DNA from: an uncultured Christensenella sp.
GTDB taxonomy: Bacteria; Bacillota; Clostridia; Christensenellales; Borkfalkiaceae
DNA length: 64,000 nt
NCBI GenBank assembly: GCA_910579525.1
Contig: CAJTUK010000001.1
Span: 186,001-250,000, forward strand
Reading direction: 5' to 3'
Shown: positions 24,376-32,900 of the stretch, in pieces
How the letters are laid out: every line of letters starts with the position of its first letter
How positions within the stretch are numbered: the first letter of the stretch is position 1
Program-made: the position numbers and the translations under genes
Notes under the pieces: model-generated
The model's database searches: none
The model's input: the letters and a program-made list of their open reading frames with translations, nothing else
What the model was told of the DNA's origin: nothing

Positions 24376-25596
24376 TTATACGGTAAGTTCGCTGATAAGC
24401 CCGTCCAACACGCCGAAATATTCTTTAAACGTTTTTGAACAGACTTCGGCGTTTTTAATAACTATACCGTCGGCGCGCAATCCGGTTATGGCAAAACTCA
24501 TCGCCACGCGGTGGTCGCCAAACGTCTCTATTTGTGCGGGCTTGGGCTGCGAGGGATAAATTTTAACCCCGTCTTCGAATTCTTCGCACTTAACACCCAT
24601 TGCGGCAAGATTAGTACAAATCGCCTTTATCCTGTCGCACTCCTGTCCGCGGATATGCTTAACTCCTCGGATTTCTGTAGGATTTTCAAGATACGGAGCT
24701 ATTGCGGCAAGCGTTAAAGCCTGATCCGAAAAGGCGGACATATCAACCTTTCCGCCGTTAAAATTTTTTAAAAGATTAACGAATTTTATATCGCCCTGCA
24801 TACTGTGAGGCATTACGCCCCTTACGGCGATATTCGTGCCGAGAATTTTATTTATCGCATAAAAATAACACGCCGCCGAAACGTCGGGCTCTATTTCGTA
24901 CCTTTTAGGCGAATAAGAGCCGAAAACTTTATACTTTCCGCCGTCCTCTTCCACGTTTACTCCGAACGACCACATTATATTAAGCGTCATATTAACATAG
25001 TCCATACCGTGGTTGCCTACGGGAATAACAGTTACGGACTTATCCGCGCATACCGCGGAAATAAGGAGAGCGGACAAGAACTGACTACTCTTCGTGACGT
25101 CGGTTTTAACTTCGGCGGAAGGCGAAGTCGTGCCCTCTATAATGAACGGGAAAGAATTCTCTTTTTCCAAAAAAGTAAACTTTGCGCCTAAACTTTTGAG
25201 CGAGTCTATAAGAGGCTTCACAGGGCGGGTCTTCATTTGATCCGAACTGTTTACCGTAAATTTACCCTTTTGAAAAGCCAAAAAAGCCGGCAGAAACCTT
25301 GCCGCGGTGCCCGCGCTACCAACGTTTATTTCGGCTTGACTTACTCTCAACCTGCCGCCGCAACCGCTGATTTTTACAGTGGCGCCGTCAACATCTACGG
25401 GAATACCCAAGGCGGTTAAACAATTTATAAAAGTTTTGCAGTCGTCGGAAAACTGTACTCCGTAAAGAGTGCTTACTCCGTCCGCTACAGCGGCTATAAG
25501 CAACGCGCGCGCCGTTATACTTTTAGAACCGGGCACGCTGACAACCGCCTTTTTACAGTTGGTTTTTCCGTATACGTTTTTTACCGAATAGTCCAT
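24376..25596 (-). CDS. aroA: 3-phosphoshikimate 1-carboxyvinyltransferase (EPSP synthase)
   Basis: 406 residues. Catalyses transfer of enolpyruvate from PEP to shikimate-3-phosphate in the aromatic pathway. Markers: VPGSKSITARALLIA at the N-terminus (Lys and Ser for substrate), GSAGTAARFLPAF (the class II-like variant of the LGNAGTA loop), and DHRVAMSFAI near the C-terminus. GSAGTAARF rather than GNAGTA marks a divergent type. Operon: RNase J, trmR, trhP, aroA and dinB follow one another closely on this strand. Confidence 0.94.
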   Translation of the reverse strand: MDYSVKNVYGKTNCKKAVVSVPGSKSITARALLIAAVADGVSTLYGVQFSDDCKTFINCLTALGIPVDVDGATVKISGCGGRLRVSQAEINVGSAGTAARFLPAFLAFQKGKFTVNSSDQMKTRPVKPLIDSLKSLGAKFTFLEKENSFPFIIEGTTSPSAEVKTDVTKSSQFLSALLISAVCADKSVTVIPVGNHGMDYVNMTLNIMWSFGVNVEEDGGKYKVFGSYSPKRYEIEPDVSAACYFYAINKILGTNIAVRGVMPHSMQGDIKFVNLLKNFNGGKVDMSAFSDQALTLAAIAPYLENPTEIRGVKHIRGQECDRIKAICTNLAAMGVKCEEFEDGVKIYPSQPKPAQIETFGDHRVAMSFAITGLRADGIVIKNAEVCSKTFKEYFGVLDGLISELTV

Positions 25597-25624
25597 AAAT
25601 TCCCCCGCCGCAAACCGTACGGGT

Positions 25625-26830
25625 TTAATCCCCTTGCGGTTTTCTTCTTCTCAAAATATCCCCCTCCGAAAGCGCGAAAGGACAGTTAATTTTATACTTT
25701 TCCTGAACTAATTTACAGTCGTTTACTTCTTCGCCGAGGCTTGTGAACGCTTTTTCGACTTTAAAACTTTTACCGAAATACGCGTTCGGGGACAAAACTT
25801 CCAAAATGTCGCCCGTTTTGAAACGACTGCGCATTTCAACCGTTAAAAAACCGTCTTTAAAGCCGAGAACGTTGCCGATATAGTCGCAATCGCCCTTTGC
25901 CTGACTGTCGGAATAATTTACCGTTTTGCCGTTTTCTCCCGAAGCGTATGCTTCGGTATAGTCTCTGTGGGCGGCGGTTGTCAGCTCGCGCGAGCAGACC
26001 TCCGCGCTTTCTCCGTTCATTCGGCGGCGGTATGCGTTTATTACCGTGGCGAGATAGTATTCTGATTTCATTCTGCCTTCGATTTTAAACGAGCACACTC
26101 CTGCGCGTTCCAATTCGGCGAGGCGTGCGCTCATATTCAAATCTTTTGAGTTAAGAATATACGCTCCGCGGGAATCCTCTTCAATATCGAGCCAACCGCT
26201 ATCCGAAAGTTCGTCTTTTTTGCGTATCTGATACTTCCACCTGCACGCCTGCACACATTCGCCTCGGTTGCTCTCCCTACCGGCAAGATAATTTGACAAC
26301 AGGCATCTGCCCGAATAAGATATGCACATTGCGCCGTGCACGAATGCTTCGAGTTCGATTTCGGGCACGAAAGAGTGAATTTCTTCTATTTCTTTTATCG
26401 AAAGTTCGCGGGCGAGTATAGCGCGGGAAGCACCCTGTTCCGCCCAGAATTTAACCGCGTATTTATTTGTTAAATTGGCTTGCGTGGATATATGTATCGC
26501 GAGATTAGGCGCAGACTTACGGCAAGCATAAAACACTCCCGCGTCCGAAATTATCGCCGCGTCGACTTCGGTCGACTGCAAAAAAGCAAAATAATCTTCA
26601 AGCAACTCCGAATCGGAATTTTTAGCAAAAATATTTACTGTTACGTAAACTTTTTTGCCGCGCGAGTGCGCGTATTTTACCGCTTCGGTTATCTCATCGC
26701 GCGTAAAATTATCGGCAAAGGAACGCAGAGAAAAGTCCTTTCCGCCTATATAAACCGCGTCCGCGCCGAAGTAAAGCGCCGTTTTCAATTTTGAAAAATT
26801 ACCCGCGGGGGCTAAAAGTTCGCATTTCAT
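25625..26830 (-). CDS. trhP: U32-family tRNA hydroxylation protein TrhP-like
   Basis: 401 residues, peptidase-U32 family: LLAPAGNFSKLKTALYFGADAVYIGG at the N-terminus, the VHGAMCISYSGRCLLSNYL block and Cys-rich segment GECVQACRW, with KIEGRMKSEYY downstream. Members once called collagenases; TrhP proteins make 5-hydroxyuridine at position 34 of certain tRNAs. The call to TrhP rests on the neighbour: a TrmR-type methyltransferase gene lies 30 bp upstream in the same operon, as with yrrM-yrrN-yrrO of Bacillus. Only one U32 gene is present here. No clear ribosome site. Confidence 0.85.
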   Translation of the reverse strand: MKCELLAPAGNFSKLKTALYFGADAVYIGGKDFSLRSFADNFTRDEITEAVKYAHSRGKKVYVTVNIFAKNSDSELLEDYFAFLQSTEVDAAIISDAGVFYACRKSAPNLAIHISTQANLTNKYAVKFWAEQGASRAILARELSIKEIEEIHSFVPEIELEAFVHGAMCISYSGRCLLSNYLAGRESNRGECVQACRWKYQIRKKDELSDSGWLDIEEDSRGAYILNSKDLNMSARLAELERAGVCSFKIEGRMKSEYYLATVINAYRRRMNGESAEVCSRELTTAAHRDYTEAYASGENGKTVNYSDSQAKGDCDYIGNVLGFKDGFLTVEMRSRFKTGDILEVLSPNAYFGKSFKVEKAFTSLGEEVNDCKLVQEKYKINCPFALSEGDILRRRKPQGD

Positions 26831-26860
26831 AATTTTTTAAATATTTTTAGGCTATAATTC

Positions 26861-27523
26861 TCACAATTTAACGCTCAACGCAACGCCGTCGCCTATATCG
26901 AACACCGTAGTTTGTAACTCGTTGTCGTGCGTTGCGGCTTGAACGTATTCTTTTATATGCTCCACGAGCATTTTGCGCTTTTTGGGAACTTCTTCCTCGC
27001 CAGTTACGTAGCCGAACAAAAGCACGTCGTCGGCGACGAGCACGCCGCCCTTTTTAAGGAGTTCTTTTAAACGAGGCAGATATTTTATATACTGCACTTT
27101 TGCGCAGTCGAGAAAAATAAAGTCGTATTCCTCTTTTAAGTTCCCGATCACTTCGCCCGCGTCGCCAAGAACAGCCGTTACCCTGTCGGCAAGTCCCAGC
27201 GCATTGAAATTGTGTGCCGCGCTTTCGTAAAATCCTTTATCGCGCTCAATCGTAGTCAATCTTGCGACGGGACAGGTTTGAAGCATTACCGCACCCGAAA
27301 CGCCGACGGCGGTTCCGAGCTCTAAAATATTTTTAGGCTTTACGGCGCTTAAAACGGTAACAAGAAAATTGAGCGTTTCTCCGTTTGAAACGGGTATTTC
27401 GTTCGCAAACGCGAGTTCTCTTATTTTTTGTATTTCTTCGCTTATTCGCGGCTTATTGAACTGCGCGGTGCGCGTAGTTCTTTCTCCGTTTTCCGTATTT
27501 TTATGGGCGTAAGAAAATTCCAT
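26861..27523 (-). CDS. trmR: O-methyltransferase, TrmR-like (tRNA 5-methoxyuridine formation)
   Basis: 220 residues. SAM-binding motif ILELGTAVGVSGAVML (about 70-85), TIERDKG and DFIFLDCAKVQYIKYLP are those of the class I O-methyltransferase family 3, which includes YrrM/TrmR. TrmR methylates the 5-hydroxyuridine made by TrhP to 5-methoxyuridine at the wobble base. Starts 3 bp after the RNase J stop and is followed by the trhP-like gene. The family also contains catechol-type enzymes; context favours tRNA. Confidence 0.85.
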   Translation of the reverse strand: MEFSYAHKNTENGERTTRTAQFNKPRISEEIQKIRELAFANEIPVSNGETLNFLVTVLSAVKPKNILELGTAVGVSGAVMLQTCPVARLTTIERDKGFYESAAHNFNALGLADRVTAVLGDAGEVIGNLKEEYDFIFLDCAKVQYIKYLPRLKELLKKGGVLVADDVLLFGYVTGEEEVPKKRKMLVEHIKEYVQAATHDNELQTTVFDIGDGVALSVKL

Positions 27524-27526
27524 ATT

Positions 27527-29437
27527 TTAAAGTTCCACCACTACGGGCACTACCATAGGGGATTGCTTTGTTTTCTTTAAAAGGTAGTTGCGAAGCGAGC
27601 GCTTTATGGCGCGCTTGAGCTCGTCAGTACCCGAACGTCCTACGTCCACGCCCTCTATGGCTCTGTAAATAACTTCGCGCATTTCCCTGTTGTAATCGCG
27701 GTGAAAATCGAACACGAAGCCGCGCGAATTGATGGCGGGCTCGCCGACCACTTCGCCGTTGGATACGGCTACCGAAACTATGAACAAACCTTCTTCCGAA
27801 AGTTGCCTTCTGTCTTCTATAACAACGCTCGCCTTTTCGTCTTCTATGCCCTCGCCGTCAATAAGGCGGGAACCCGAAGGAACGCTCGCGCACTTTTTCA
27901 TACCTTTGGAGGTTATCTCGACGCAGTCGCCGATATCCGGTATATATATCCTTCCGTCCGGCATACCCAACTCTTCGGCAAGTTGACCGTGCTTTTTAAG
28001 ATGACGGTATTCGCCGTGAACGGGAATAAAAAATTTGGGTTTTAAAAGCGCGTGCATTATTTTATGTTCTTCACGGCACGCGTGTCCGGAAACATGGACG
28101 TGTTCCAGACTTTCGTAAACGACGTCGGCGCCTTTGCGATAGAGGTTGTTTATTACTCTGTAAACGAGCTTTTCGTTGCCCGGTATCGGCGACGCGGAAA
28201 TTATTACCGTATCGTTACTGCCAACCGTTACGGCCGGATTATCGCCGTTAGCCATACGGGTGAGCGCGCTCATAGGCTCGCCCTGACTGCCGGTTGAAAC
28301 CACCACTATTTCGCTGTCGCGCATGTTTTTAATTTTCGAAACGTCTACAACTACGTTTTCCGGAATTTTTATTTCGCCAATCTTTTCGGCGGCTTCAACT
28401 ACGTTGAGCATACTTCTGCCGGAAAGCGCAACCTTTCTTTTATAGCGTACCGCCAAATCTATTATCTGTTGCAGTCTGTGTACGTTGGAGGCGAAAGTAG
28501 CAATAATCAATCTGCGCTTCAAATTGTCGTTAAAAAGCCTGTCGAGCGTAGTGCCCACCGTGGTTTCGCTCATAGTGAAGCCCGCGCGCTCTATATTGGT
28601 GCTTTCACCCATATACAACAGCACACCCTGCGTGCCTATCTGCGAAATCGTTTCAAGGTCTATAGGCTGACCCGCAACGGGAGTCAAATCTATTTTGTAG
28701 TCGCCGCTGTGGAATATTACTCCCTGCGGCGTGTTTATGGCAAACGCAAGCGAACCCGCTATGGAATGGTTTACGTTAACGGCGCGAACTTTAAAACAGC
28801 CGAGCTGTATGGTCTGTCCCGGGGTTACTGTTATCTCCTTTACGTCGTTTAGGCGATGTTCGCGCAATTTGTTGTCTACAAGCGCCAACGTAAGTTTGGT
28901 ACCTATTACGGGCACTTTGAGTTCCTTTAAAAGATAAGGAACTCCGCCTATATGGTCTTCGTGTCCGTGCGTTAAAATCAAGCCCTTTATTTTTTTTGCG
29001 TTATCTAAAAGATAAGTAATGTCGGGCACGATCAGGTCGAATCCTGGCGTCTCTTCAGTGGGAAATATCGCGCCCGCGTCGATAATAATTATATCGTCGC
29101 CGCACTCCACGGCAGTCATATTTTTTCCTATTTCTCCGACGCCGCCCAAAAATACGATTTTTACGGGTTTAGCTCCTCTTTGCGGCTTTTTGCCTTTGAA
29201 CGCCGCTTCTTTTGTTTCTACTGCGGGTTGCTTTACTTTTTGCAGCTTTTTATTGCGTTCTGCTTCTTTGCCACCGCCGTGTCCGCCGTTTTGACGGTTT
29301 AACCGTTGCTTGCGTTTTTCTCCGTTATCCGCATAATTAGCGTTATCTTGCGTACGATTAGTCTTCTTTGCCCCTTCCGCCTGCGACCTGCGCCTTGCGG
29401 GAAGTTTTGCGGAGGGCCTCTTCTTTTCTTGCTCCAA
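27527..29437 (-). CDS. rnj: Ribonuclease J with long basic N-terminal tail
   Basis: 636 residues if translation starts at TTG 29437, which has CGGAG upstream; an earlier in-frame ATG at 29515 abuts the previous gene and lacks a site. Residues from about 90 on are RNase J: VFLGGVGEIGKNM, LTHGHEDHIGG (HxHxDH zinc motif), HSGDYKID, the beta-CASP block with MGESTNIERAGFT, HVHVSGHACREEH and a C-terminal domain. It degrades and matures RNA from 5' ends. The first roughly 90 residues are a disordered Lys/Arg/Gln/Asn-rich tail not found in Bacillus RNase J. First gene of the operon with trmR and trhP. Confidence 0.93.
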   Translation of the reverse strand: MEQEKKRPSAKLPARRRSQAEGAKKTNRTQDNANYADNGEKRKQRLNRQNGGHGGGKEAERNKKLQKVKQPAVETKEAAFKGKKPQRGAKPVKIVFLGGVGEIGKNMTAVECGDDIIIIDAGAIFPTEETPGFDLIVPDITYLLDNAKKIKGLILTHGHEDHIGGVPYLLKELKVPVIGTKLTLALVDNKLREHRLNDVKEITVTPGQTIQLGCFKVRAVNVNHSIAGSLAFAINTPQGVIFHSGDYKIDLTPVAGQPIDLETISQIGTQGVLLYMGESTNIERAGFTMSETTVGTTLDRLFNDNLKRRLIIATFASNVHRLQQIIDLAVRYKRKVALSGRSMLNVVEAAEKIGEIKIPENVVVDVSKIKNMRDSEIVVVSTGSQGEPMSALTRMANGDNPAVTVGSNDTVIISASPIPGNEKLVYRVINNLYRKGADVVYESLEHVHVSGHACREEHKIMHALLKPKFFIPVHGEYRHLKKHGQLAEELGMPDGRIYIPDIGDCVEITSKGMKKCASVPSGSRLIDGEGIEDEKASVVIEDRRQLSEEGLFIVSVAVSNGEVVGEPAINSRGFVFDFHRDYNREMREVIYRAIEGVDVGRSGTDELKRAIKRSLRNYLLKKTKQSPMVVPVVVEL

Positions 29438-29481
29438 AATTTTTCTCCGATTTTTTATTAAACTATATATAATATTGAAAT

Positions 29482-29504
29482 GGGGGTTGAGTAAATCAAC
29501 CCCC
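29482..29504 (-). terminator. Terminator hairpin after the repeat-protein gene
   Basis: Perfect 9-bp stem GGGGGTTGA/TCAACCCCC with a 5-nt loop, starting 12 bp past the stop. The tail on the minus strand (ATTTCAATATTATA) is AT-rich, not a pure U-run. Confidence 0.6.
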
Positions 29505-29515
29505 GCGTTTTTCAA

Positions 29516-32290
29516 TTACTTTTTATTTACGTCCTTTACAAGTCCGTCTTCTATTAATTCTTCTATGCTCTCGTAAGGATACATAGCCGCGTAATCACGC
29601 TCGGGAACGTTTCTTTTTACGCCGTCGCGCGCTTCGAGCATCTCGTCAATAAGCCTTACCGCCTTTTTAACACCGAGAGGACTCTTTACTTTAATCATCA
29701 TCGGCGTGCCGTGAAGCGATTTATTGGACGAAACGTCTTTGTGATGATAAACCGAATACTCGTGAGTTACGGGGTCGAGCGCAAGATATAAAACAAGCGT
29801 CTTGCCGCGGATTTTGAAGCGGGCGATTGTTTCTCTTCCTTTATGGAAACGTTCAGCGCCCCAAGCAATGTTGGAGTTTACTTTTCTGTAACTCAACAGA
29901 GCATTTCTGACCGCGCCGTAATACTTTTTCTGTTCGTCGGTACTCTGAATAATTCTTGCGATAAAGCTGCGGTTATAACGCATCATGTTCGCAAAGTCTA
30001 CGCCGCCTTCGCTTTCTTCCGATTCCTCTTCGTCGTCGGAATCGTCTGAATCGTCGTCGGCTTCGTTTTCAACCGCGACGATTACCTGCGTTGGGAGGAT
30101 TGTATCCTTCTCCTCTGCTTCGGTAGCGGGTTCTTCGTATACTTCTTCTACGGGTTCTTCAACCTGCTCTTCGGATTCTTCAACGGGCTCTTCTATAACC
30201 TCTTCTTCTACGGGTTCTTCCAAAAGCTCTTCTTCAATCTCTTCCGCCGGTTCTTCAACCGTTTCTTCTACAACTTCTTCGGGCTCTTCCGAATACTCTT
30301 CTATAACCTCTTCTTCAACCGCCTCTTCAACGGGTTCCTCATCCTTAATGAGGTCGGAAACTGTTACAAGCGTTTCTTCCACCACATAGGGTTCTTCGTA
30401 AACGGCCGTTGCGGTTGCGGTCTCTTCGCGAACTGCAACCACGCCCTTTTCGAGCATAGCCTTGATTTCTGCGATTTCTCTGTCTATCGCGTTAAAACGT
30501 TCGTCCGCAGTCATATAGACTTTTTCGGAAACCGTTTCCGATACTTTGTCTATACCGTCTTCGTCGAGAACTATTTCGTAATCGTTGTCCTGCTGCGACT
30601 CGATAAGTCTTGCCGAAATAGATTCGGTAAGCGCGTCATGATCCACGGAGGGGAGTGCGCTTATTACCTGCTCGGCAACCTTGTCGGCGATTTCGTCGCC
30701 GTCGTATTCGGGCAGATAGTTCGAAAGCACCGCCGCCGCTTTATCGGCAATAGCGTCTTCGTTAATTCCCGCAACGGTGATTTTTTCGCTTATGCGGGCA
30801 GCCATTTCTTCATAGTCGGGTTCGTCCGAATTCTCTTCCACGAACACTTCACGAAGCTTGTCGGCTACTGCGTTGGCTATAATCTCATAATTGAGTTTGT
30901 TTGTGATTTCTTCCGAAATGGATTTGCAACCGTCGTCGTCCACGAGGATTTCGAAGTTTTCGGCTTTGAGCGAACCGACCTTTAACGCTATGGCGTCGGC
31001 AAGTTCGTCTTCGTTGAGGGTTACGTTTACGTCGGCGGGAGCACTGGCGAATACGGCGCTGTTGCCGGACTCGGGGATTTCGATTTTTTCTGCTACTTTA
31101 GAAGCGAGTTCCTCATAGTCGAATTCCTGCGCTTCGTGCTCGGGGATTACGATGCTCTCTGCAACTTTGGTAGCTATATAATCGCTGTCGACGCCCGCCA
31201 TATTGACCTTTTCGGCAATCTTTTCGGCGATGTATTCATTATCGAATCCGGTTGCGTTGATTTTCTCCGCAACCTTTTCGGCAACATATTCGCTGTCGAC
31301 GTCGATTTTTGTTTCGGGAATATGAAGCTTTTCGGCAACCTTTTCGGCAAGAGCCTCATAGTCGATTTCGACTTCCGCCTGCGCTTTGGGCAGAACGAGC
31401 TGTTCGGCAACGCGCGCAGCGATGTAATCGGGGGAAACCGATTCCTGAACAGGAATACGGGAAACCACTTTGTCTGCGAGTTCGTCCGCGTCTACGTCAA
31501 CGCGAGCCGAAGGAACTATAACCGCGTTGTTGTTCGAAGGAACAAGCCCCGCCACCTTTTCGGCAAGAACGTCGTAATCGATAACCGGTTCGTACTGAAC
31601 GGGTGCGGCGCTTGCAACCGCAATTTCCTGCGAGGGCATACGCGACGCGAGCTTATCGGCAAGAACGTCGTAGTCTATAACGGGCTCGGCGTACTGTACG
31701 GGGGAAGCGTTTGCCACCGCAACTTCCTGAACGGGCATACGGGCTACGAGTTTGTCTACGAGCAAATCGTAATCGAGCTCTTCTCTTACCGGTTGAACAT
31801 ATTCGCCGCTTTCTGTTACAACCTGCGGAGCAGGTATGCGCTGTGCAATTTTATCCGCAAGGAGGTCGTAGTCGAGTTCGGGTTCCGCCTGCGCCTTTGC
31901 AGGTTGAACTTCTTCTACTTGCGCCTCTTCTTTTTCTTCTACGGGAGCGGCGGTTTTGGCTTTGTCGACTATTTCACGGAGCTCCTGAACCTTTTGCGAT
32001 ACCGCCTCGAAGATGCTTGCGTTCTGCATAGCGAGATATTTGAGTTCCTGCTTTATGGAACCGCAATCGTCGTCTACCGATTTGAGAATGCTTTCTCCCA
32101 ACCGGTCCATATTCTCCTTGCTCTGGGCAAGCTGTTCGAGAACCGACTGCAAACTATCGTTAGCGGTGCCGGAATTTTTTAAAAGTTCGTCGGTTTTGGC
32201 GGAGAGTTTCTTCTCGTATTCGAGAATCACGTCCGCCTTTTTCATCGGACGCGTCTGCTGTGACGAGTTCTCATTTCTGTTGTCAGCCAT
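29516..32290 (-). CDS. 924-residue acidic repeat protein with a conserved C-terminal domain, function unknown
   Basis: Start ATG 32290 has AGGTGG just upstream; an in-frame ATG 36 bp earlier is less likely. No signal peptide or membrane segment. Order: a short coiled-coil-like head (about 15-110), then roughly 16-18 degenerate repeats of 20-35 residues with the core DYDxLADKxAxRxP (or DxxYIAEKVAEKI), spaced by Pro/Val/Gln linkers, to about residue 600; then a Glu/Val/Pro-rich stretch of about 120 residues; then a basic C-terminal domain of about 150 residues (RYNRSFIARIIQS..YYGAVRNALLSYR..SNIAWGAERF..RGKTLVLYLALDP). That domain occurs alone or repeated in other clostridial hypothetical proteins as I recall. 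A scaffold is a guess. Confidence 0.8.
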   Translation of the reverse strand: MADNRNENSSQQTRPMKKADVILEYEKKLSAKTDELLKNSGTANDSLQSVLEQLAQSKENMDRLGESILKSVDDDCGSIKQELKYLAMQNASIFEAVSQKVQELREIVDKAKTAAPVEEKEEAQVEEVQPAKAQAEPELDYDLLADKIAQRIPAPQVVTESGEYVQPVREELDYDLLVDKLVARMPVQEVAVANASPVQYAEPVIDYDVLADKLASRMPSQEIAVASAAPVQYEPVIDYDVLAEKVAGLVPSNNNAVIVPSARVDVDADELADKVVSRIPVQESVSPDYIAARVAEQLVLPKAQAEVEIDYEALAEKVAEKLHIPETKIDVDSEYVAEKVAEKINATGFDNEYIAEKIAEKVNMAGVDSDYIATKVAESIVIPEHEAQEFDYEELASKVAEKIEIPESGNSAVFASAPADVNVTLNEDELADAIALKVGSLKAENFEILVDDDGCKSISEEITNKLNYEIIANAVADKLREVFVEENSDEPDYEEMAARISEKITVAGINEDAIADKAAAVLSNYLPEYDGDEIADKVAEQVISALPSVDHDALTESISARLIESQQDNDYEIVLDEDGIDKVSETVSEKVYMTADERFNAIDREIAEIKAMLEKGVVAVREETATATAVYEEPYVVEETLVTVSDLIKDEEPVEEAVEEEVIEEYSEEPEEVVEETVEEPAEEIEEELLEEPVEEEVIEEPVEESEEQVEEPVEEVYEEPATEAEEKDTILPTQVIVAVENEADDDSDDSDDEEESEESEGGVDFANMMRYNRSFIARIIQSTDEQKKYYGAVRNALLSYRKVNSNIAWGAERFHKGRETIARFKIRGKTLVLYLALDPVTHEYSVYHHKDVSSNKSLHGTPMMIKVKSPLGVKKAVRLIDEMLEARDGVKRNVPERDYAAMYPYESIEELIEDGLVKDVNKK

Positions 32291-32352
32291 AATCCACCTC
32301 ATTTGAGTTTTTTCAATCAAAATCAACGTCCTTTCAGGACGTATTTTACATT

Positions 32353-32381
32353 AGTTTACACCTTTTTTTATAAAAAGTAAA
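32353..32381 (-). promoter_or_regulatory. Probable promoter of the repeat-protein gene
   Basis: Minus strand TTTACT (32376-32381), 17 bp, TAAACT (32353-32358). A small hairpin ACGTCC/GGACGT lies in the leader. Match is moderate. Confidence 0.5.
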
Positions 32382-32587
32382 TAATTATATGCTTATTTTT
32401 AAAGGAATTTTATTTTTTTTTGCATTTGTCGGCATATATGTGGGCACCAATCGGATTTTTAAGGTAAATTTTCCCTTTTACATATTTAAAACGCCGTGCG
32501 GCGATTAACGCCCAAATTGCGCCGAAAAAGCGGTATAAAACCCAGTTTTGCCGTTCATAATAATAAAAAAAGGAGCGTTTTTTCGCT

Positions 32588-32746
32588 ATGGGCAAAAAGA
32601 AAAACAAGGTACTTAAAATTACCGAAGAAGAATACTTCGCTTACGTCGCAGGGTTAAAAAACGACGCCGCTCTGTTCGCTGCGGACGGCAAACTTTTGGT
32701 TCCGCAACCATTTAATCAAAAGGAAAAAGACGGCAAAAGCGAATAA
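32588..32746 (+). CDS. 52-residue protein, unknown
   Basis: Short frame with AGGAG 12 bases before the ATG, a strong terminator 15 bp after its stop, and gene-like codon use. The product begins with a basic MGKKKNKV, has a helical ITEEEYFAYVAGLKND core and a polar tail. No family recognised. It is the only plus-strand gene between 16.5 and 57 kb that I can support, and it stands alone between the repeat-protein gene and spoIVA. I could not find a convincing promoter in the AT-rich stretch upstream. Confidence 0.6.
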   Translation: MGKKKNKVLKITEEEYFAYVAGLKNDAALFAADGKLLVPQPFNQKEKDGKSE

Positions 32747-32760
32747 TGGCTATAATTGTT

Positions 32761-32789
32761 GAAGGCGGGAGAAAAATTCTCCCGCCTTC
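32761..32789 (+). terminator. Intrinsic terminator after the 52-residue gene
   Basis: Perfect 13-bp stem GAAGGCGGGAGAA/TTCTCCCGCCTTC with a 3-nt loop, then ATATTTTT on the plus strand. The strand with the better tail matches the small gene. Confidence 0.85.
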
Positions 32790-32900
32790 ATATTTTTCGC
32801 AAATCATCACCCACACCGCTTTTTTTCGGAGTGCGCCCCGCACTGCGGATAATGTCCGTTGCTGTTCTATTTATATGATTTTTTTTAATTTAAAGTTACT

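Noticed and set aside
24364..24380. TATAAT directly before the dinB start, suggesting another leaderless promoter
   Set aside because: The TAA belongs to the aroA stop codon, no -35 box is at the right distance, and dinB is best read as coupled to aroA.
29985..30389. Serine-rich open frame on the plus strand
   Set aside because: Antisense to the Glu-rich stretch of the repeat protein; GAA/GAG codons read as Ser codons in reverse.
31136..32182. 348-codon open frame on the plus strand
   Set aside because: It is antisense to the repeat-protein gene; biased codons of the repeats keep the opposite strand free of stops. No ribosome site or family match.
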